Source: Helicobacter pylori Shi112
Lineage (GTDB): Bacteria; Campylobacterota; Campylobacteria; Campylobacterales; Helicobacteraceae
Assembly (NCBI RefSeq): GCF_000277405.1
Contig: NC_017741.1
Span: forward strand, 744,001-808,000
Length of the DNA: 64,000 bases
Direction of reading: 5' to 3'
The stretch's first letter is position 1. Each line of letters starts with the position of its first letter. Below, piece after piece: positions 1 to 9,261 of the stretch. Made by a program: the position numbers and the translations under genes. Below the pieces are notes generated by a model that saw nothing but the letters and a program-made list of their open reading frames with translations, was not told the origin of the DNA and made no database searches.

Positions 1-146
1 AAAGCTCCCGGTAAGCCCAAACACACAGGGCAAGTGTTAGAATTAGGGGATTCTCCAAAGCTTGTAGAGCAAGAGCAAAAGATTTTGGTTTTAGTGTTGA
101 GTTGGACATGGACTTCTAGCCCGATTACAGCTTCAAATGGCATCAT
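1..146 (-). CDS. gatB: Aspartyl/glutamyl-tRNA amidotransferase subunit B, N-terminal part
   Basis: Partial gene: only about the first 48 codons lie in the window and the rest runs off the left edge. The reverse strand reads [16 protein letters not shown] followed by cysteine-rich FCSCSTSF and CPVCLGLPG, the typical GatB start with its zinc-binding CxC and CxxC cysteines. GatB binds the mischarged Glu-tRNAGln or Asp-tRNAAsn in the GatCAB complex, which amidates it. The ATG at 146–144 overlaps the ymxG stop TGA (ATGA), suggesting translational coupling; a second in-frame ATG follows at 143. H. pylori lacks GlnRS and AsnRS (known), which fits gltX2 and aspS elsewhere in the window. Confidence 0.93.
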   Translation of the reverse strand, partial: MMPFEAVIGLEVHVQLNTKTKIFCSCSTSFGESPNSNTCPVCLGLPGA

Positions 147-1441
147 TTGTCCTTCTTTTTATTGCTCACAATGGCAAAAGTCAAGTCGTTGATTTCGGTA
201 TGGGCTTTAATGAAATCATTGATCTCTTTCAAACTCATTTTTTGGATTTGATCCAATAGCGTTTGGTTGAAATTTAAAGGCAAATCCAAATAAAAATAAT
301 TGTAAGTGGTGTTCAAGCGGCTAGAGATTGTTTCATTCCTTAAAGGCTCAGAGCCTAGTAAAAACTTTTTAGCGTCGTCTAATTCTTGTTGCGTCATGCC
401 TTTTTCTATAAATTCTTTGACTATTTTTTTAACTAAGGCAACGCTTTTAGCTTGAGTGCTGAGCTTGGTTTGCAAATACCCGCTTGCAAAATGCGCTACT
501 TTAGAAAAATTGGAGCGGATATACACGCTATAAGCCAAGCCCTCTTGAACCCTGATTTTTTCCATCAAACGAGAGCCAAACCCCCCTCCAAGCACAAACA
601 TCATGACTTTAGATTTCGCTAAATCCTGTTTTAAATCCTTGATTTTAAAGGGCGCGCCAAAATACACGAAAGCCTGTTCGGTGTCTTTATAGAGGATTTT
701 TTCGCTCTTTTGATGGCTCGTTTCAAAATAAGGCTCTTCATACGCTTTACCTTGCGGCAAGAAATTAAGAGCGTTATCTAAACGCTTAAGGGTTTGATTG
801 ATTTTCAAATCGCCCCCAAGCACCACCACGAGTTTATTGAGTTCAAAAACCTTATCAAATTGCTGTTTCAAATCGTCTAGCTTGATTTTTTGAAGACTCT
901 CTTTAGTGCCTAAGGCTGCGTTAGCTAAAGGGGTGTTAGCAAAAAGTTCTTGCTTTAAAGTCAATTTAGCCAGATAATCAAAATCGCTTTCTTTTTGTAA
1001 AAGCGCGGCTAACATTCTGGTTTTGACTTTTTCTAAAGCGCTTTGCGTGAAATTAGGGGATTTTAAAAGCTCTTTTAAGCGCATGATGGCTTCATCTTCG
1101 TATTCTTTTAAAAATTCTAAAGTGATTTGCAAATCTTCTGTGCTGGTATCCACATTCAAACTGATCGCTTTTTGCTCTAACGCTTGTGCAAATCCCACCG
1201 CGCCAAGCTCTTTAGTGCCTTCGTTTAAAACTTGCGCAAATAGTTTCGCCAAACCCAATTGGTTTTTATCGCTTAAGCTCCCACCCCCTCTAAAAGCTAA
1301 ATGGATAAACCCCATAGGCAACAAATGGTTTTCTTCATAAATCACAGGGACTTTAGCTTGATTGATTTCTTGGTGTGTCAAAGCGCTCGCTTGTAACCCC
1401 ATAAAAACTCCTAATAATAAAGTGATTAAAATTTTTTTCAT
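143..1441 (-). CDS. ymxG: M16-family zinc-peptidase-like protein, non-catalytic type (HP0657-like)
   Basis: 432 residues with a signal peptide ([20 protein letters not shown]). The fold follows the M16B pattern of two homologous halves. The place of the HxxEH zinc motif in the N-terminal half reads [14 protein letters not shown], so the metal-binding His and Glu are absent. The C-terminal half keeps the R/Y substrate-binding signature ([18 protein letters not shown]). This is the pattern of the non-catalytic partner in two-subunit M16B peptidases; in H. pylori the catalytic partner would be PqqE, encoded elsewhere (known, not visible here). Likely periplasmic. It lies 5 bp downstream of mqnC and overlaps the gatB start, so it is probably part of one operon with bamA–mqnC. 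Confidence 0.85.
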   Translation of the reverse strand: MKKILITLLLGVFMGLQASALTHQEINQAKVPVIYEENHLLPMGFIHLAFRGGGSLSDKNQLGLAKLFAQVLNEGTKELGAVGFAQALEQKAISLNVDTSTEDLQITLEFLKEYEDEAIMRLKELLKSPNFTQSALEKVKTRMLAALLQKESDFDYLAKLTLKQELFANTPLANAALGTKESLQKIKLDDLKQQFDKVFELNKLVVVLGGDLKINQTLKRLDNALNFLPQGKAYEEPYFETSHQKSEKILYKDTEQAFVYFGAPFKIKDLKQDLAKSKVMMFVLGGGFGSRLMEKIRVQEGLAYSVYIRSNFSKVAHFASGYLQTKLSTQAKSVALVKKIVKEFIEKGMTQQELDDAKKFLLGSEPLRNETISSRLNTTYNYFYLDLPLNFNQTLLDQIQKMSLKEINDFIKAHTEINDLTFAIVSNKKKDK

Positions 1442-1446
1442 GCTGT

Positions 1447-2508
1447 TTATACCTTTGCTTTAGCCGGATAACGCTTTAAGATTTCATAAGCGGTGTTTCG
1501 TTTAGCCGCCACGCTCCCAATATCTTCAATAAGCTCTATCATTTCTGATTCATTCATGCAAAAACTCGTTCCGGCCGCTTTCACTACATTTTCTTCCATC
1601 ATCACACTCCCTAAATCATTCGCTCCAAACAATAAGGCTAACTGCCCTATCATAGAGCCTTGAGTAACCCATGAGCTCTGTATGTTTTGAATGTTATCTA
1701 AAAAAATCCTACTGCATGCCAAATAGCGTAAATACCGATTGGAACTCGCTTTTTTAATGCTTGGGATTTCTTCTTTTAAAGGGGTGTTGTCGGGCTGAAA
1801 ACTCCATAAAATAAAAGCCCTAAAGCCACCGGTTTCATCTTGCAAATCGCGCACCCTTTGTAGATGCTCCACCACATCTTCTTCATTATCCACGCTCCCA
1901 AACATCATGGTAGCCGTGCTTTTAATCCCACAAAGATGCGCCATTCTATGCACTTCAATCCAGCGATCACTGCTCAATTTTTTAGGAGCGATCACATCGC
2001 GCACCCTATCGCTTAATATTTCTGCTCCCGCTCCTGGAATGGAGCTTAAACCGGCGTTTTTCAACCTTTCTAAAACTTCTTTTAAAGACAATTTAGAGAT
2101 TTTAGAAATGTAATCAATTTCAACCGCGCTAAAACCATGAATGGTAATGGTGGGGAATTTTTGAGCGATATGGCTGACTAAATTTTCATAATAGTCTATT
2201 TTGAGCTGCGGGTGCACCCCCCCTTGAAAAAGGATCTGCGTGCCGCCAATAGCGAGTAATTCTTCAATCTTTTGATCAATTTCTTCATAGCTCAACACAT
2301 AGGCGTCTTTTTCTTTTAAGGTGCGTTTGAAAGCGCAAAACTTGCAATCCACAAAACAAATATTGGTGTAATTGATATTCCTATCCACAATAAAAGTCGT
2401 CAAGTTTTCAGGGTGCAAGCGTTGCTTGATTCTTAAAGCCTTTTGCCCTAGTTCTTTCAAGGGCGCGTTTTTCATTAAATCTAAAATTTCTTCTCTGTCA
2501 ATGCGCAT
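1447..2508 (-). CDS. mqnC: Cyclic dehypoxanthinyl futalosine synthase (menaquinone pathway)
   Basis: Radical-SAM enzyme of the futalosine route to menaquinone, converting dehypoxanthinyl futalosine to its cyclic form. I start it at the ATG at 2508 (MRIDREEIL), giving 353 residues; this is 1 bp after the bamA stop, whereas the longer reading frame extends into bamA. The radical-SAM cluster motif is C51-x3-C55-x2-C58 (CFVDCKFC), followed by a TIM-barrel body with GGVHPQL and SIPGAGAEI, as in the MqnC/CofH group. The paralogue MqnE lies on the other side of bamA. Menaquinone is the only quinone in H. pylori (known), so this gene is expected to be essential. Confidence 0.88.
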   Translation of the reverse strand: MRIDREEILDLMKNAPLKELGQKALRIKQRLHPENLTTFIVDRNINYTNICFVDCKFCAFKRTLKEKDAYVLSYEEIDQKIEELLAIGGTQILFQGGVHPQLKIDYYENLVSHIAQKFPTITIHGFSAVEIDYISKISKLSLKEVLERLKNAGLSSIPGAGAEILSDRVRDVIAPKKLSSDRWIEVHRMAHLCGIKSTATMMFGSVDNEEDVVEHLQRVRDLQDETGGFRAFILWSFQPDNTPLKEEIPSIKKASSNRYLRYLACSRIFLDNIQNIQSSWVTQGSMIGQLALLFGANDLGSVMMEENVVKAAGTSFCMNESEMIELIEDIGSVAAKRNTAYEILKRYPAKAKV

Positions 2509-2509
2509 T

Positions 2510-5245
2510 TTAAAACCTTGTTCCCATAGAAAATTCAAAGTGTTGCGTGTAATCGTCCATGTTAGGGTTGAAGCATAGCCCTTTACATTTCTTGCCATTG
2601 CCATCGCCCCATTGGTTGAAAAACGCTATAGGGAATATGAGCACCAAAGGCCCCATGGGCGAAATCCATTCAATCTGCAAGCCTGTAGAAGCCCTCCAAG
2701 TTGCTCTTTCAAACCCAGCCCCTATAACGCCATAATCTTTAAAATTCGCTGTTGTGAAGGGAGCATTATAGAAGAAGCTCCCCCTAGTTGGGGTTTTAAA
2801 GGTTAAGAAACCAAAGTCAAAAAACCACGCTAAACGCATTTTAGCCGCTTTTAACACCCCATAGCTCAATTCTGTAGAAGCGGTGAATATCCCATCGCCC
2901 CCAAGCCACAAGCCAAATTCGTCTTTAGGCGTAACCGATCCGTTCCTAAAGCCTCTCACCGTGGTTACGCCCCCCATGTAGAAAGTGGAGTTTAAGGGCA
3001 AGTAATCATCGGTGTTATACCTAAAGATGTAGCCCCCTTGCGTTTTAAAGCGAGCGATCAAATCTATCAATAAATATTTTTGCAAATGGTGGTAAGCGGC
3101 GAATTTACCATAGACTTTAGTGTTACGGACATTCCCGCCTAACCCGTTCCACGAATTGAGCGTGCCAGAGCTTGGCAAGCCAGACATCGTCGCATAGGAG
3201 CTAAAGATAACCCCATTTCTAGGGAAATAATAATCATCGGTGTTGTCATAGCTCAAATCAAGGGTGAAAGAGCTGGTGATAGGCGTATGGTAATCCCTGT
3301 CCCAAATCCCTTTTATTTCTGGTGAAGTGGTGATCGCTCCAGGGCTAGAACAGCTTTCAGGTTGTAAGGGGGTTTTACCGCCTGATAAGCGATTGATAAT
3401 CACCGATGCGGGGGTAGAGCATCGCCTTGGAGAAACCACTTCATTAACAGAGGAATAGTAGCGGTTGTATAAAGGGCTGCTGAAACCAAGGAGTTTGGTA
3501 ACATTCAAGTTATACCCTAAGCTCACATGGGTTCTGTTACCCAGCATGCGCCCGATATTCACCCCAAAGCCCCCGCCTTGTTGGATGTATTGGTAGCTTA
3601 TCCTATAATCCGCATAAAGATTGATCGTAGAGCTATACCAGCTGTCAAAAATCCTTGGATTAGTCAGGCTCAAATTCCCGGCAAACATACGACCCGCTCC
3701 TTTTGGCATGCCCGGATAAGATCTGCCTCCCCCTGTAGCGATGTTAGCATACAAGCTCATGCTTTGCCCTGTGCCAAAAAGGTTTCTTTCGCTCACGCTC
3801 CCATTAAGCATAAGCCCTCCATAAGAGCCATAGCCTAACCCAAATTGCAACTGCCCAGTGCGCCCCTCTTCTACGCTCACTAACAAATCCATAAGCGAGC
3901 TATTCACCCTTTTTTCTTCAATTTTGACTTTAGAAAAGAATCCTAAACGCCTTAAAGAATTTTCGGAATTTCTCAGTTTAGTCAAGTTGTATTTATCCTT
4001 AGGCCCTAACAATAACTCCCTTCTGATGATCCTATCGCTTGTGCGCTGGTTCCCTGAAATGATGACATCATTGATATACACCATATCGCCCACTTCAATA
4101 CGATAAATGACTTTCACAAGCCCGTTTTTTTCATCTTTATCCAAGTCTGGCTTCACCACCGCAAACGCATAACCCTTATCGGCAATTTCGGTTTTTAAAA
4201 TTTGCGCATCCGCTCTTAAATGCTCAATATTAAAGACATCTTTTCTTTTAACTTTAAGCGCTTTTTCTAAGGTTTTTAAGGGGACTACCGGGTTGTCAAT
4301 CTCTATTAAAATGTCTGAAATCCTGTATTGAATCCCCTCTTTGACTTTATAATGAAGCTTAGCGTCATGGGTAGAAAAATCCGTTTTCAAAAAAGGCGAA
4401 GAAATATGAGCGTCTAAGTAACCCCTACGCATATACACATCTTGGATACGCATAGAATCGTATTCTAATTGATCTAAACGCAATTTCCCATCATTCAAGC
4501 CCCACATCCAGCCCATGAAATCTCGTTGCTTGTTCGCGCTCAAAGATTCAATCATGCGGCGTTTTAATTTCGCGCTTCCCTCATAAATGGATTGTTTGAT
4601 ATAAATGCTATCCCCCCTATTCACATCAAACACGATTAATAACGCGCCCTCACTGACCTTTTGGGTGCGCACCTCCACCACGCTCCCATAATAGCCCTGC
4701 CCCTCTAAAGCGGATTTTAAAGCCGTTTTAGCATGCTCTAATTTTTGCTCATCAAAGGTGTCGCCCTTTTTGATCCCCATTTGGGATTTTAAGCCGTCTT
4801 TTTCCTTTTCAGTCCCATAACCCTTGATTTCTACCCCGGCAATTCTGGCTTTTTCATCAAAATGAAACTCTAATATGCCGCCTTCAAAAGTGGCATAAAC
4901 ATCTTTAAAATACCCTTGATTAAACAAAGCCAAAACAGCGGTGTCTATTTTTTTAGAATCCACAATATCGCCCACACGAATCTTTACAATTTCATTAGCG
5001 AGCATGTCAGACATGTAAGAAAGCCCAACATAAGAAACGGACTTGACTTTCATTTCTTTAGGCGTTTGACTTGATTGAGAGGTTTCGTTTTGAGCTTCAT
5101 TTCTTTGAATCTCATTTTTTTGAGATTCTTGAGAGGCTTCTTTTGGAGAAGTCAAATCGTTTGGTTTAGAGCCGTCATTTTCTAAAGCTTCAACGCTGGT
5201 ATTGATACATGCGAAAACAAGAGAAGATAGAATAAATTTTTTAAT
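2510..5245 (-). CDS. bamA: Outer-membrane protein assembly factor BamA (Omp85)
   Basis: Central component of the beta-barrel assembly machinery. Periplasmic POTRA repeats fill roughly the first 450 residues, followed by an Omp85 barrel with the VRGF motif and a terminal Phe (EFSMGTRF). The conventional starts available (the first is TTG at 5155) would leave no signal peptide. Thirty codons upstream, in frame, the sequence encodes [20 protein letters not shown], a clear signal peptide, preceded by AAGGA 7 nt before an ATT codon at 5245–5243. I therefore call an ATT start (911 residues). No ATG, GTG or TTG lies between the upstream stop and the signal peptide. mqnC follows after 1 bp. Confidence 0.88.
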   Translation of the reverse strand: MKKFILSSLVFACINTSVEALENDGSKPNDLTSPKEASQESQKNEIQRNEAQNETSQSSQTPKEMKVKSVSYVGLSYMSDMLANEIVKIRVGDIVDSKKIDTAVLALFNQGYFKDVYATFEGGILEFHFDEKARIAGVEIKGYGTEKEKDGLKSQMGIKKGDTFDEQKLEHAKTALKSALEGQGYYGSVVEVRTQKVSEGALLIVFDVNRGDSIYIKQSIYEGSAKLKRRMIESLSANKQRDFMGWMWGLNDGKLRLDQLEYDSMRIQDVYMRRGYLDAHISSPFLKTDFSTHDAKLHYKVKEGIQYRISDILIEIDNPVVPLKTLEKALKVKRKDVFNIEHLRADAQILKTEIADKGYAFAVVKPDLDKDEKNGLVKVIYRIEVGDMVYINDVIISGNQRTSDRIIRRELLLGPKDKYNLTKLRNSENSLRRLGFFSKVKIEEKRVNSSLMDLLVSVEEGRTGQLQFGLGYGSYGGLMLNGSVSERNLFGTGQSMSLYANIATGGGRSYPGMPKGAGRMFAGNLSLTNPRIFDSWYSSTINLYADYRISYQYIQQGGGFGVNIGRMLGNRTHVSLGYNLNVTKLLGFSSPLYNRYYSSVNEVVSPRRCSTPASVIINRLSGGKTPLQPESCSSPGAITTSPEIKGIWDRDYHTPITSSFTLDLSYDNTDDYYFPRNGVIFSSYATMSGLPSSGTLNSWNGLGGNVRNTKVYGKFAAYHHLQKYLLIDLIARFKTQGGYIFRYNTDDYLPLNSTFYMGGVTTVRGFRNGSVTPKDEFGLWLGGDGIFTASTELSYGVLKAAKMRLAWFFDFGFLTFKTPTRGSFFYNAPFTTANFKDYGVIGAGFERATWRASTGLQIEWISPMGPLVLIFPIAFFNQWGDGNGKKCKGLCFNPNMDDYTQHFEFSMGTRF

Positions 5246-5291
5246 ACTGATTTCCTTAATAGATTTTAGCTTGAGTGTTGTTAGTAGCGTT

Positions 5292-5297
5292 ATTATA
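5292..5297 (-). promoter_or_regulatory. -10 element upstream of bamA
   Basis: A perfect TATAAT on the minus strand, about 46 nt before the proposed ATT start of bamA. Its position suits a sigma-80 promoter driving bamA–mqnC–ymxG–gatB. No good -35 is visible, as is usual in H. pylori. Inferred from sequence only. Confidence 0.5.
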
Positions 5298-5327
5298 ACT
5301 AATCATTCTTAAAAACGCTAAAAATTA

Positions 5328-6410
5328 TTAAAATTTCTGTATAAAATTATACAAACTATCCCTTTCTACCGCAACAAAACCAGCGTCCTTGATTTTAAAT
5401 ATCAAATCTTCTTTTTCCAAACCATGCCGGCTCTTCGCGCCTGCTGCGCTTTGAATGCTCTCTATTTCTATCGTGCCGTCTAAATCGTTAGCGCCAAATT
5501 CTTGAGCCACTAAAGCTAAATTCAAGCCCAAAGTCGCCCAATAAGCTTTAATGTGGGGGATATTATTTAAAAGAATGCGAGATATGGCGATGGTTTTTAA
5601 GATTTCTATCGCGCTAGGGGATTTTTCCACTTTCAAATAATTGTTTTCTTTTTGATACAATAAGGGGATAAAAGCGTTAAAGCCCCCTTCTTTATTTTCT
5701 ACTTTATCTTTAGGGCTTTGGATTTTTTTGATTCTTAGCATGTGATCGATGCGATGGATTTTATTTTCAATATGCCCAAAAAGCATGGTAGCGTTACTCA
5801 TTTTGCCTAATTTGTGCCAATAAGCATGGATTTCTAACCACCGAGAAGATCCCACCTTACCATTACAGATTTTACGCCTGATCTCTTCATCAAAAATCTC
5901 CGCTCCCCCACCAGGCATGGAATCCACCCCGGCTTTGAGCATGTCTTCTAGCACCAATTCAAAAGGTTTGTTGAATTTGGCACTCAAAAAATGCACTTCT
6001 GCAGCGGTCATGGCCTTTAAATGCAAATTAGGCATTTCTTGCTTGATGGTTTCAAACACCTTTAAATACCATTCATAAGAGTAATTAGGGTTATGAGCGC
6101 TCACGATATGGACTTCTTTAATCCCTTTGTTGTAGGAGTTTTTAACCTTTTCTAGGATTTCTTCTAGGCTCATTTCATAAGGGTTAGGGTTTTTTCTGTG
6201 GGCTGAAAAAGCGCAAAATTTGCAAGCGTCCGCGCAAATATTGCTAGGGTTTAAATGCCTATTGACATTAAAATACACGATTTTTTGGTGCATGTTCTGG
6301 CGTATGCGATCCGCTACTTCCCCTAGCGTGTATAAATCATAACCATAAAGCCTGACTAATTCCTTACTTTCAGTCACTTGATTGTCTAATACTTTTTCTA
6401 AAAAGTCCAT
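5328..6410 (-). CDS. mqnE: Aminofutalosine synthase (menaquinone pathway)
   Basis: Radical-SAM enzyme that joins the chorismate-derived enolpyruvyl compound to adenosine, forming aminofutalosine. With the start at MDFLEKVL (ATG at 6410) it has 360 residues; an upstream in-frame ATG at 6452 adds only 14 unconvincing residues. The cluster motif is C59-x3-C63-x2-C66 (CADACKFCAF), and FNVNRHLNPSNIC and MPGGGAEIF are typical of MqnE. It is homologous to mqnC at 1447–2508 but distinct, and together they supply two steps of the same pathway. The short gap to bamA holds the bamA promoter, so mqnE is probably transcribed separately. Confidence 0.87.
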   Translation of the reverse strand: MDFLEKVLDNQVTESKELVRLYGYDLYTLGEVADRIRQNMHQKIVYFNVNRHLNPSNICADACKFCAFSAHRKNPNPYEMSLEEILEKVKNSYNKGIKEVHIVSAHNPNYSYEWYLKVFETIKQEMPNLHLKAMTAAEVHFLSAKFNKPFELVLEDMLKAGVDSMPGGGAEIFDEEIRRKICNGKVGSSRWLEIHAYWHKLGKMSNATMLFGHIENKIHRIDHMLRIKKIQSPKDKVENKEGGFNAFIPLLYQKENNYLKVEKSPSAIEILKTIAISRILLNNIPHIKAYWATLGLNLALVAQEFGANDLDGTIEIESIQSAAGAKSRHGLEKEDLIFKIKDAGFVAVERDSLYNFIQKF

Positions 6411-6663
6411 GGTTAAATTGCCCTTTCGTTTTAAAAATAAACATTGTAGCATTTTTAGATTTAAGAATGCTTTTTATATATTATATAATAATACCCCCTT
6501 TTAACCCCCTAATTACCAACCCCTTTTTTCACATAATTCTCATTAAAAGAATTTTTATGATAAAATCTAAGCTCTATCAAGCCATTAGCTGGTGTTCTCT
6601 CTCATTTTTGTAAGTTTTTAAAAATTTTCATACTCCTATTTACTTTTTCATTATCATTTATGC

Positions 6664-6669
6664 TATAAT
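6664..6669 (+). promoter_or_regulatory. -10 element of the ferritin gene, with AT-rich upstream region
   Basis: TATAAT lies 35 nt before the pfr ATG, with a strong AAGGAG ribosome site at 6694–6699. About 200 bp upstream is very AT-rich with ATTATCATTTATG-like stretches, consistent with the known Fur-dependent control of pfr. I did not delimit exact Fur boxes. Confidence 0.6.
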
Positions 6670-6704
6670 TATGGGACAACTTAAACCAACACAAAGGAGA
6701 TACT

Positions 6705-7208
6705 ATGTTATCAAAAGACATCATTAAGTTGCTAAACGAACAAGTGAATAAGGAAATGAACTCTTCCAACTTGTATATGAGCATGAGTTCTTGGTGCTAT
6801 ACCCATAGCTTAGATGGCGCGGGGCTTTTCTTATTTGACCATGCGGCTGAAGAATACGAGCATGCTAAAAAGCTTATCGTCTTCTTGAATGAAAACAATG
6901 TGCCTGTGCAATTGACCAGCATCAGCGCCCCTGAGCATAAGTTTGAAAGTTTGACTCAAATTTTCCAAAAAGCCTATGGACATGAGCAACACATCAGCGA
7001 GTCTATTAATAATATCGTCGATCACGCCATAAAAAGCAAAGATCATGCGACTTTCAATTTCTTGCAATGGTATGTGGCTGAACAGCATGAAGAAGAAGTG
7101 CTTTTCAAGGATATTTTGGATAAAATTGAGTTGATTGGTAATGAAAACCATGGCTTGTATTTGGCTGATCAGTATGTCAAAGGGATCGCTAAAAGCAGGA
7201 AATCTTAA
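6705..7208 (+). CDS. pfr: Non-haem ferritin
   Basis: Iron-storage protein of 167 residues forming a 24-subunit shell in the cytoplasm. The ferroxidase-centre residues expected for bacterial ferritin are present: E17, E50, H53, E94, Q127 and E130 (AEEYEHAKK, YGHEQH, AEQHEEE). No haem-ligand Met of the bacterioferritin type is evident. It has its own promoter and a strong ribosome site. In H. pylori iron-free Fur represses this gene (known). serB follows 15 bp downstream on the same strand. Confidence 0.95.
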   Translation: MLSKDIIKLLNEQVNKEMNSSNLYMSMSSWCYTHSLDGAGLFLFDHAAEEYEHAKKLIVFLNENNVPVQLTSISAPEHKFESLTQIFQKAYGHEQHISESINNIVDHAIKSKDHATFNFLQWYVAEQHEEEVLFKDILDKIELIGNENHGLYLADQYVKGIAKSRKS

Positions 7209-7223
7209 TTTTAGGGTCATTGA

Positions 7224-7847
7224 GTGCAAAAACTAGCCGTTTTTGATTTTGACTCCACGCTAGTCAATGCTGAGACGATTGAGTCTTTAGCGAGGGCGTG
7301 GGGGGTTTTTGATGAAGTGAGAAAAATCACTTCACAAGCCATGAATGGCGAAACAGATTTTCATAAAAGTCTTATTTTAAGGGTTTCTAAACTCAAAAAC
7401 ATGCCCTTAAAACTAGCCAAAGAAGTTTGTGAAAGTCTGCCTTTATTTAAAGGAGCGCTTGAGCTTATTAGCGCCTTAAAAGAGAAAAATTACAAGGTGG
7501 TTTGCTTCAGCGGGGGCTTTGATCTAGCGACGAATTATTATAGGGATTTATTAAAATTAGATGCGGCTTTCAGTAACACGCTGATAGTGGAAAATGGCGC
7601 CTTAAACGGCTTGGTTACGGGGCATATGATGTTTTCACATTCTAAAGGCGAAATGCTTCTCGCCCTACAACGCTTATTAAATATCAGTAAAACGAACACT
7701 TTAGTCGTGGGCGATGGAGCGAATGACTTGAGCATGTTCAAACATGCCTATATTAAAATCGCTTTCAACGCTAAAGAGGTTTTAAAACAGCACGCCACGC
7801 ATTGCATCAATGAGCCTGATTTAGCCCTAATCAAGCCTTTGATTTAA
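7224..7847 (+). CDS. serB: Phosphoserine phosphatase
   Basis: HAD-superfamily hydrolase of 207 residues catalysing the last step of serine synthesis. Motif I is DFDSTL with nucleophile D8 and acid/base D10, motif II is the Ser of CFSGGF, and motif IV is GDGANDLSM. The start is GTG at 7224, 15 bp after the pfr stop, with TTTAGGG as a weak ribosome site. It is shorter than enterobacterial SerB because it lacks the N-terminal regulatory domain, as is usual in this group. Confidence 0.9.
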   Translation: MQKLAVFDFDSTLVNAETIESLARAWGVFDEVRKITSQAMNGETDFHKSLILRVSKLKNMPLKLAKEVCESLPLFKGALELISALKEKNYKVVCFSGGFDLATNYYRDLLKLDAAFSNTLIVENGALNGLVTGHMMFSHSKGEMLLALQRLLNISKTNTLVVGDGANDLSMFKHAYIKIAFNAKEVLKQHATHCINEPDLALIKPLI

Positions 7848-7893
7848 AAAATTTTTTTTGTAAAATACTCCTTTAAACCATAAGGATAAGAGA

Positions 7894-9253
7894 ATGTTCC
7901 AACCTTTACTAGACGCCTTCATAGAAAGCGCTTCAATTAAAAAAAAATTGCCTCTAAATCTCCCCCCCCCCCTAAAAAATCGCTGTGGCGAATTGGTTTA
8001 ACGGCCCTAAAGAGTTTAAAGCGAGCGTTCTTTATTTCATCCTAAAACAACGCTATAAAATCATTCTCCACAGCAACCCCAACGAACCCTCAGATCTAGT
8101 CTTTGGCAGTCCTTTGGGACAGGCTAGAAAAATCTTATCCTATCAAAACACCAAAAGAGTGTTTTACACCGGCGAGAATGAAGCGCCTAATTTCAACCTT
8201 TTTGATTACGCTATAGGCTTTGATGAATTAAATTTCAACGATCGTTATTTGAGAATGCCTTTGTATTACGCTTCTTTGCATTATAAAGCCGAGATTGTTA
8301 ATGACACCACTTCACCCTATAAACTCAAAGCTGACAGCCTTTATGCTTTAAAAAAACCCTCCCATCAATTTAAAGAAAACCACCCACATTTATGCGCGCT
8401 AATCAAAAATGAAAGCGATCCTTTGAAAAGAGGGTTTGCCAGTTTTGTAGCGAGCAACGCTAACGCTCCTGTTAGGAACGCTTTCTATGAGGCTTTAAAT
8501 TCTATTGAGCCAGTGGCTGGGGGAGGAGCCGTGAAAAACACTCTGGGCTATAATGTCAAAAACAAAAACGAATTTTTAAGCCAATACAAGTTCAACCTCT
8601 GTTTTGAAAACTCACAAGGCTATGGCTATGTAACCGAAAAAATCCTTGATTCGTATTTTAGCCATACCATCCCTATTTATTGGGGGAGTCCTAGCGTGGC
8701 GAAAGATTTTAACCCTAAAAGTTTTGTGAATGTCCATGATTTCAACAACTTTGATGAAGCGATTGATTATATCAAATACTTGCACGCGCACCAAAACGCT
8801 TATTTAGACATGCTCTATGAAAACCCTTTAAACACCATTGATGGGAAAGCTGGTTTTTACCAAGATTTGAGTTTTGAAAAGATCTTAGATTTTTTTAAAA
8901 CGATTTTAGAGAACGATACGATTTATCGCAACCCTTCCGCTCTTTGTCGTGATTTGAATGAGCCGTTAGTGTCTGTTGATGATTTGAGGGTTAATTATGA
9001 TGATTTGAGGGTTAATTATGATGATTTGAGGGTTAATTATGATGATTTGAGGGTTAATTATGATGATTTGAGGGTTAATTATGATGATTTGAGGGTTAAT
9101 TATGATGATTTGAGAAGAGATTACGAACGCCTCTTATCAAAGGCTACCCCTCTTTTGGAGCTATCCCAGAACACCTCTTTTAAAATCTATCGCAAAGCTT
9201 ATCAAAAATCCTTACCCTTGCTATGCACCATAAGGAGATGGGTTAAAAAATAA
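7894..9253 (+). CDS. futB: Alpha-1,3/4-fucosyltransferase (GT10), out of frame in this sequence
   Basis: Transfers fucose from GDP-fucose to LPS O-chains to make Lewis antigens. The ATG at 7894 (ribosome site AAGGAT) encodes MFQPLLDAFIESASI, the family N-terminus. After A9, C11 and A6 tracts this frame stops at 7999. The catalytic body (VANWFNGPKEFK onward; NLCFENSQ, GYVTEKILD, YWGSP) lies in the next frame, openable from a GTG at 7985. The span is 1360 nt, one base more than a multiple of three; losing one A from A6 (7974–7979) would give 452 residues. The C-terminal part has heptad repeats, then a basic amphipathic tail (RKAYQKSLPL). Two paralogues exist in the species (futA, futB); I chose futB from the pfr–serB context. 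Confidence 0.88.
7941..7979 (+). repeat. Homopolymer tracts A9, C11 and A6 in the fucosyltransferase start region
   Basis: The run of nine A ends at 7947, just after codon ATT. C11 occupies 7962–7972 and A6 occupies 7974–7979. These are slipped-strand sites of the kind known in H. pylori fut genes. Because A6 directly follows T7973, the catalytic frame contains a TAA at 7973–7975 whatever the length of the C tract. Confidence 0.85.
8978..9103 (+). repeat. Six tandem 21-bp units encoding DDLRVNY heptads
   Basis: Six near-perfect copies of a 21-bp unit (gatgatttgagggttaatta plus t), followed by a degenerate seventh encoding DDLRRDY. The unit is a multiple of three, so copy number changes length but not frame. 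In GT10 enzymes of H. pylori these heptads mediate dimerisation and set the acceptor length (known). Confidence 0.95.
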
Positions 9254-9261
9254 GGCGTATT

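Noticed and set aside
2509..2604. mqnC extension upstream to 2604
   Set aside because: Lies within bamA and adds residues not resembling the family start.
2510..5155. bamA starting at TTG 5155
   Set aside because: It would lack a signal peptide, while a signal peptide and ribosome site exist in frame just upstream.
8978..9103. 21-bp direct repeats as a possible CRISPR array
   Set aside because: Units are contiguous with no spacers and encode a known heptad. The same applies to 40571–40738.
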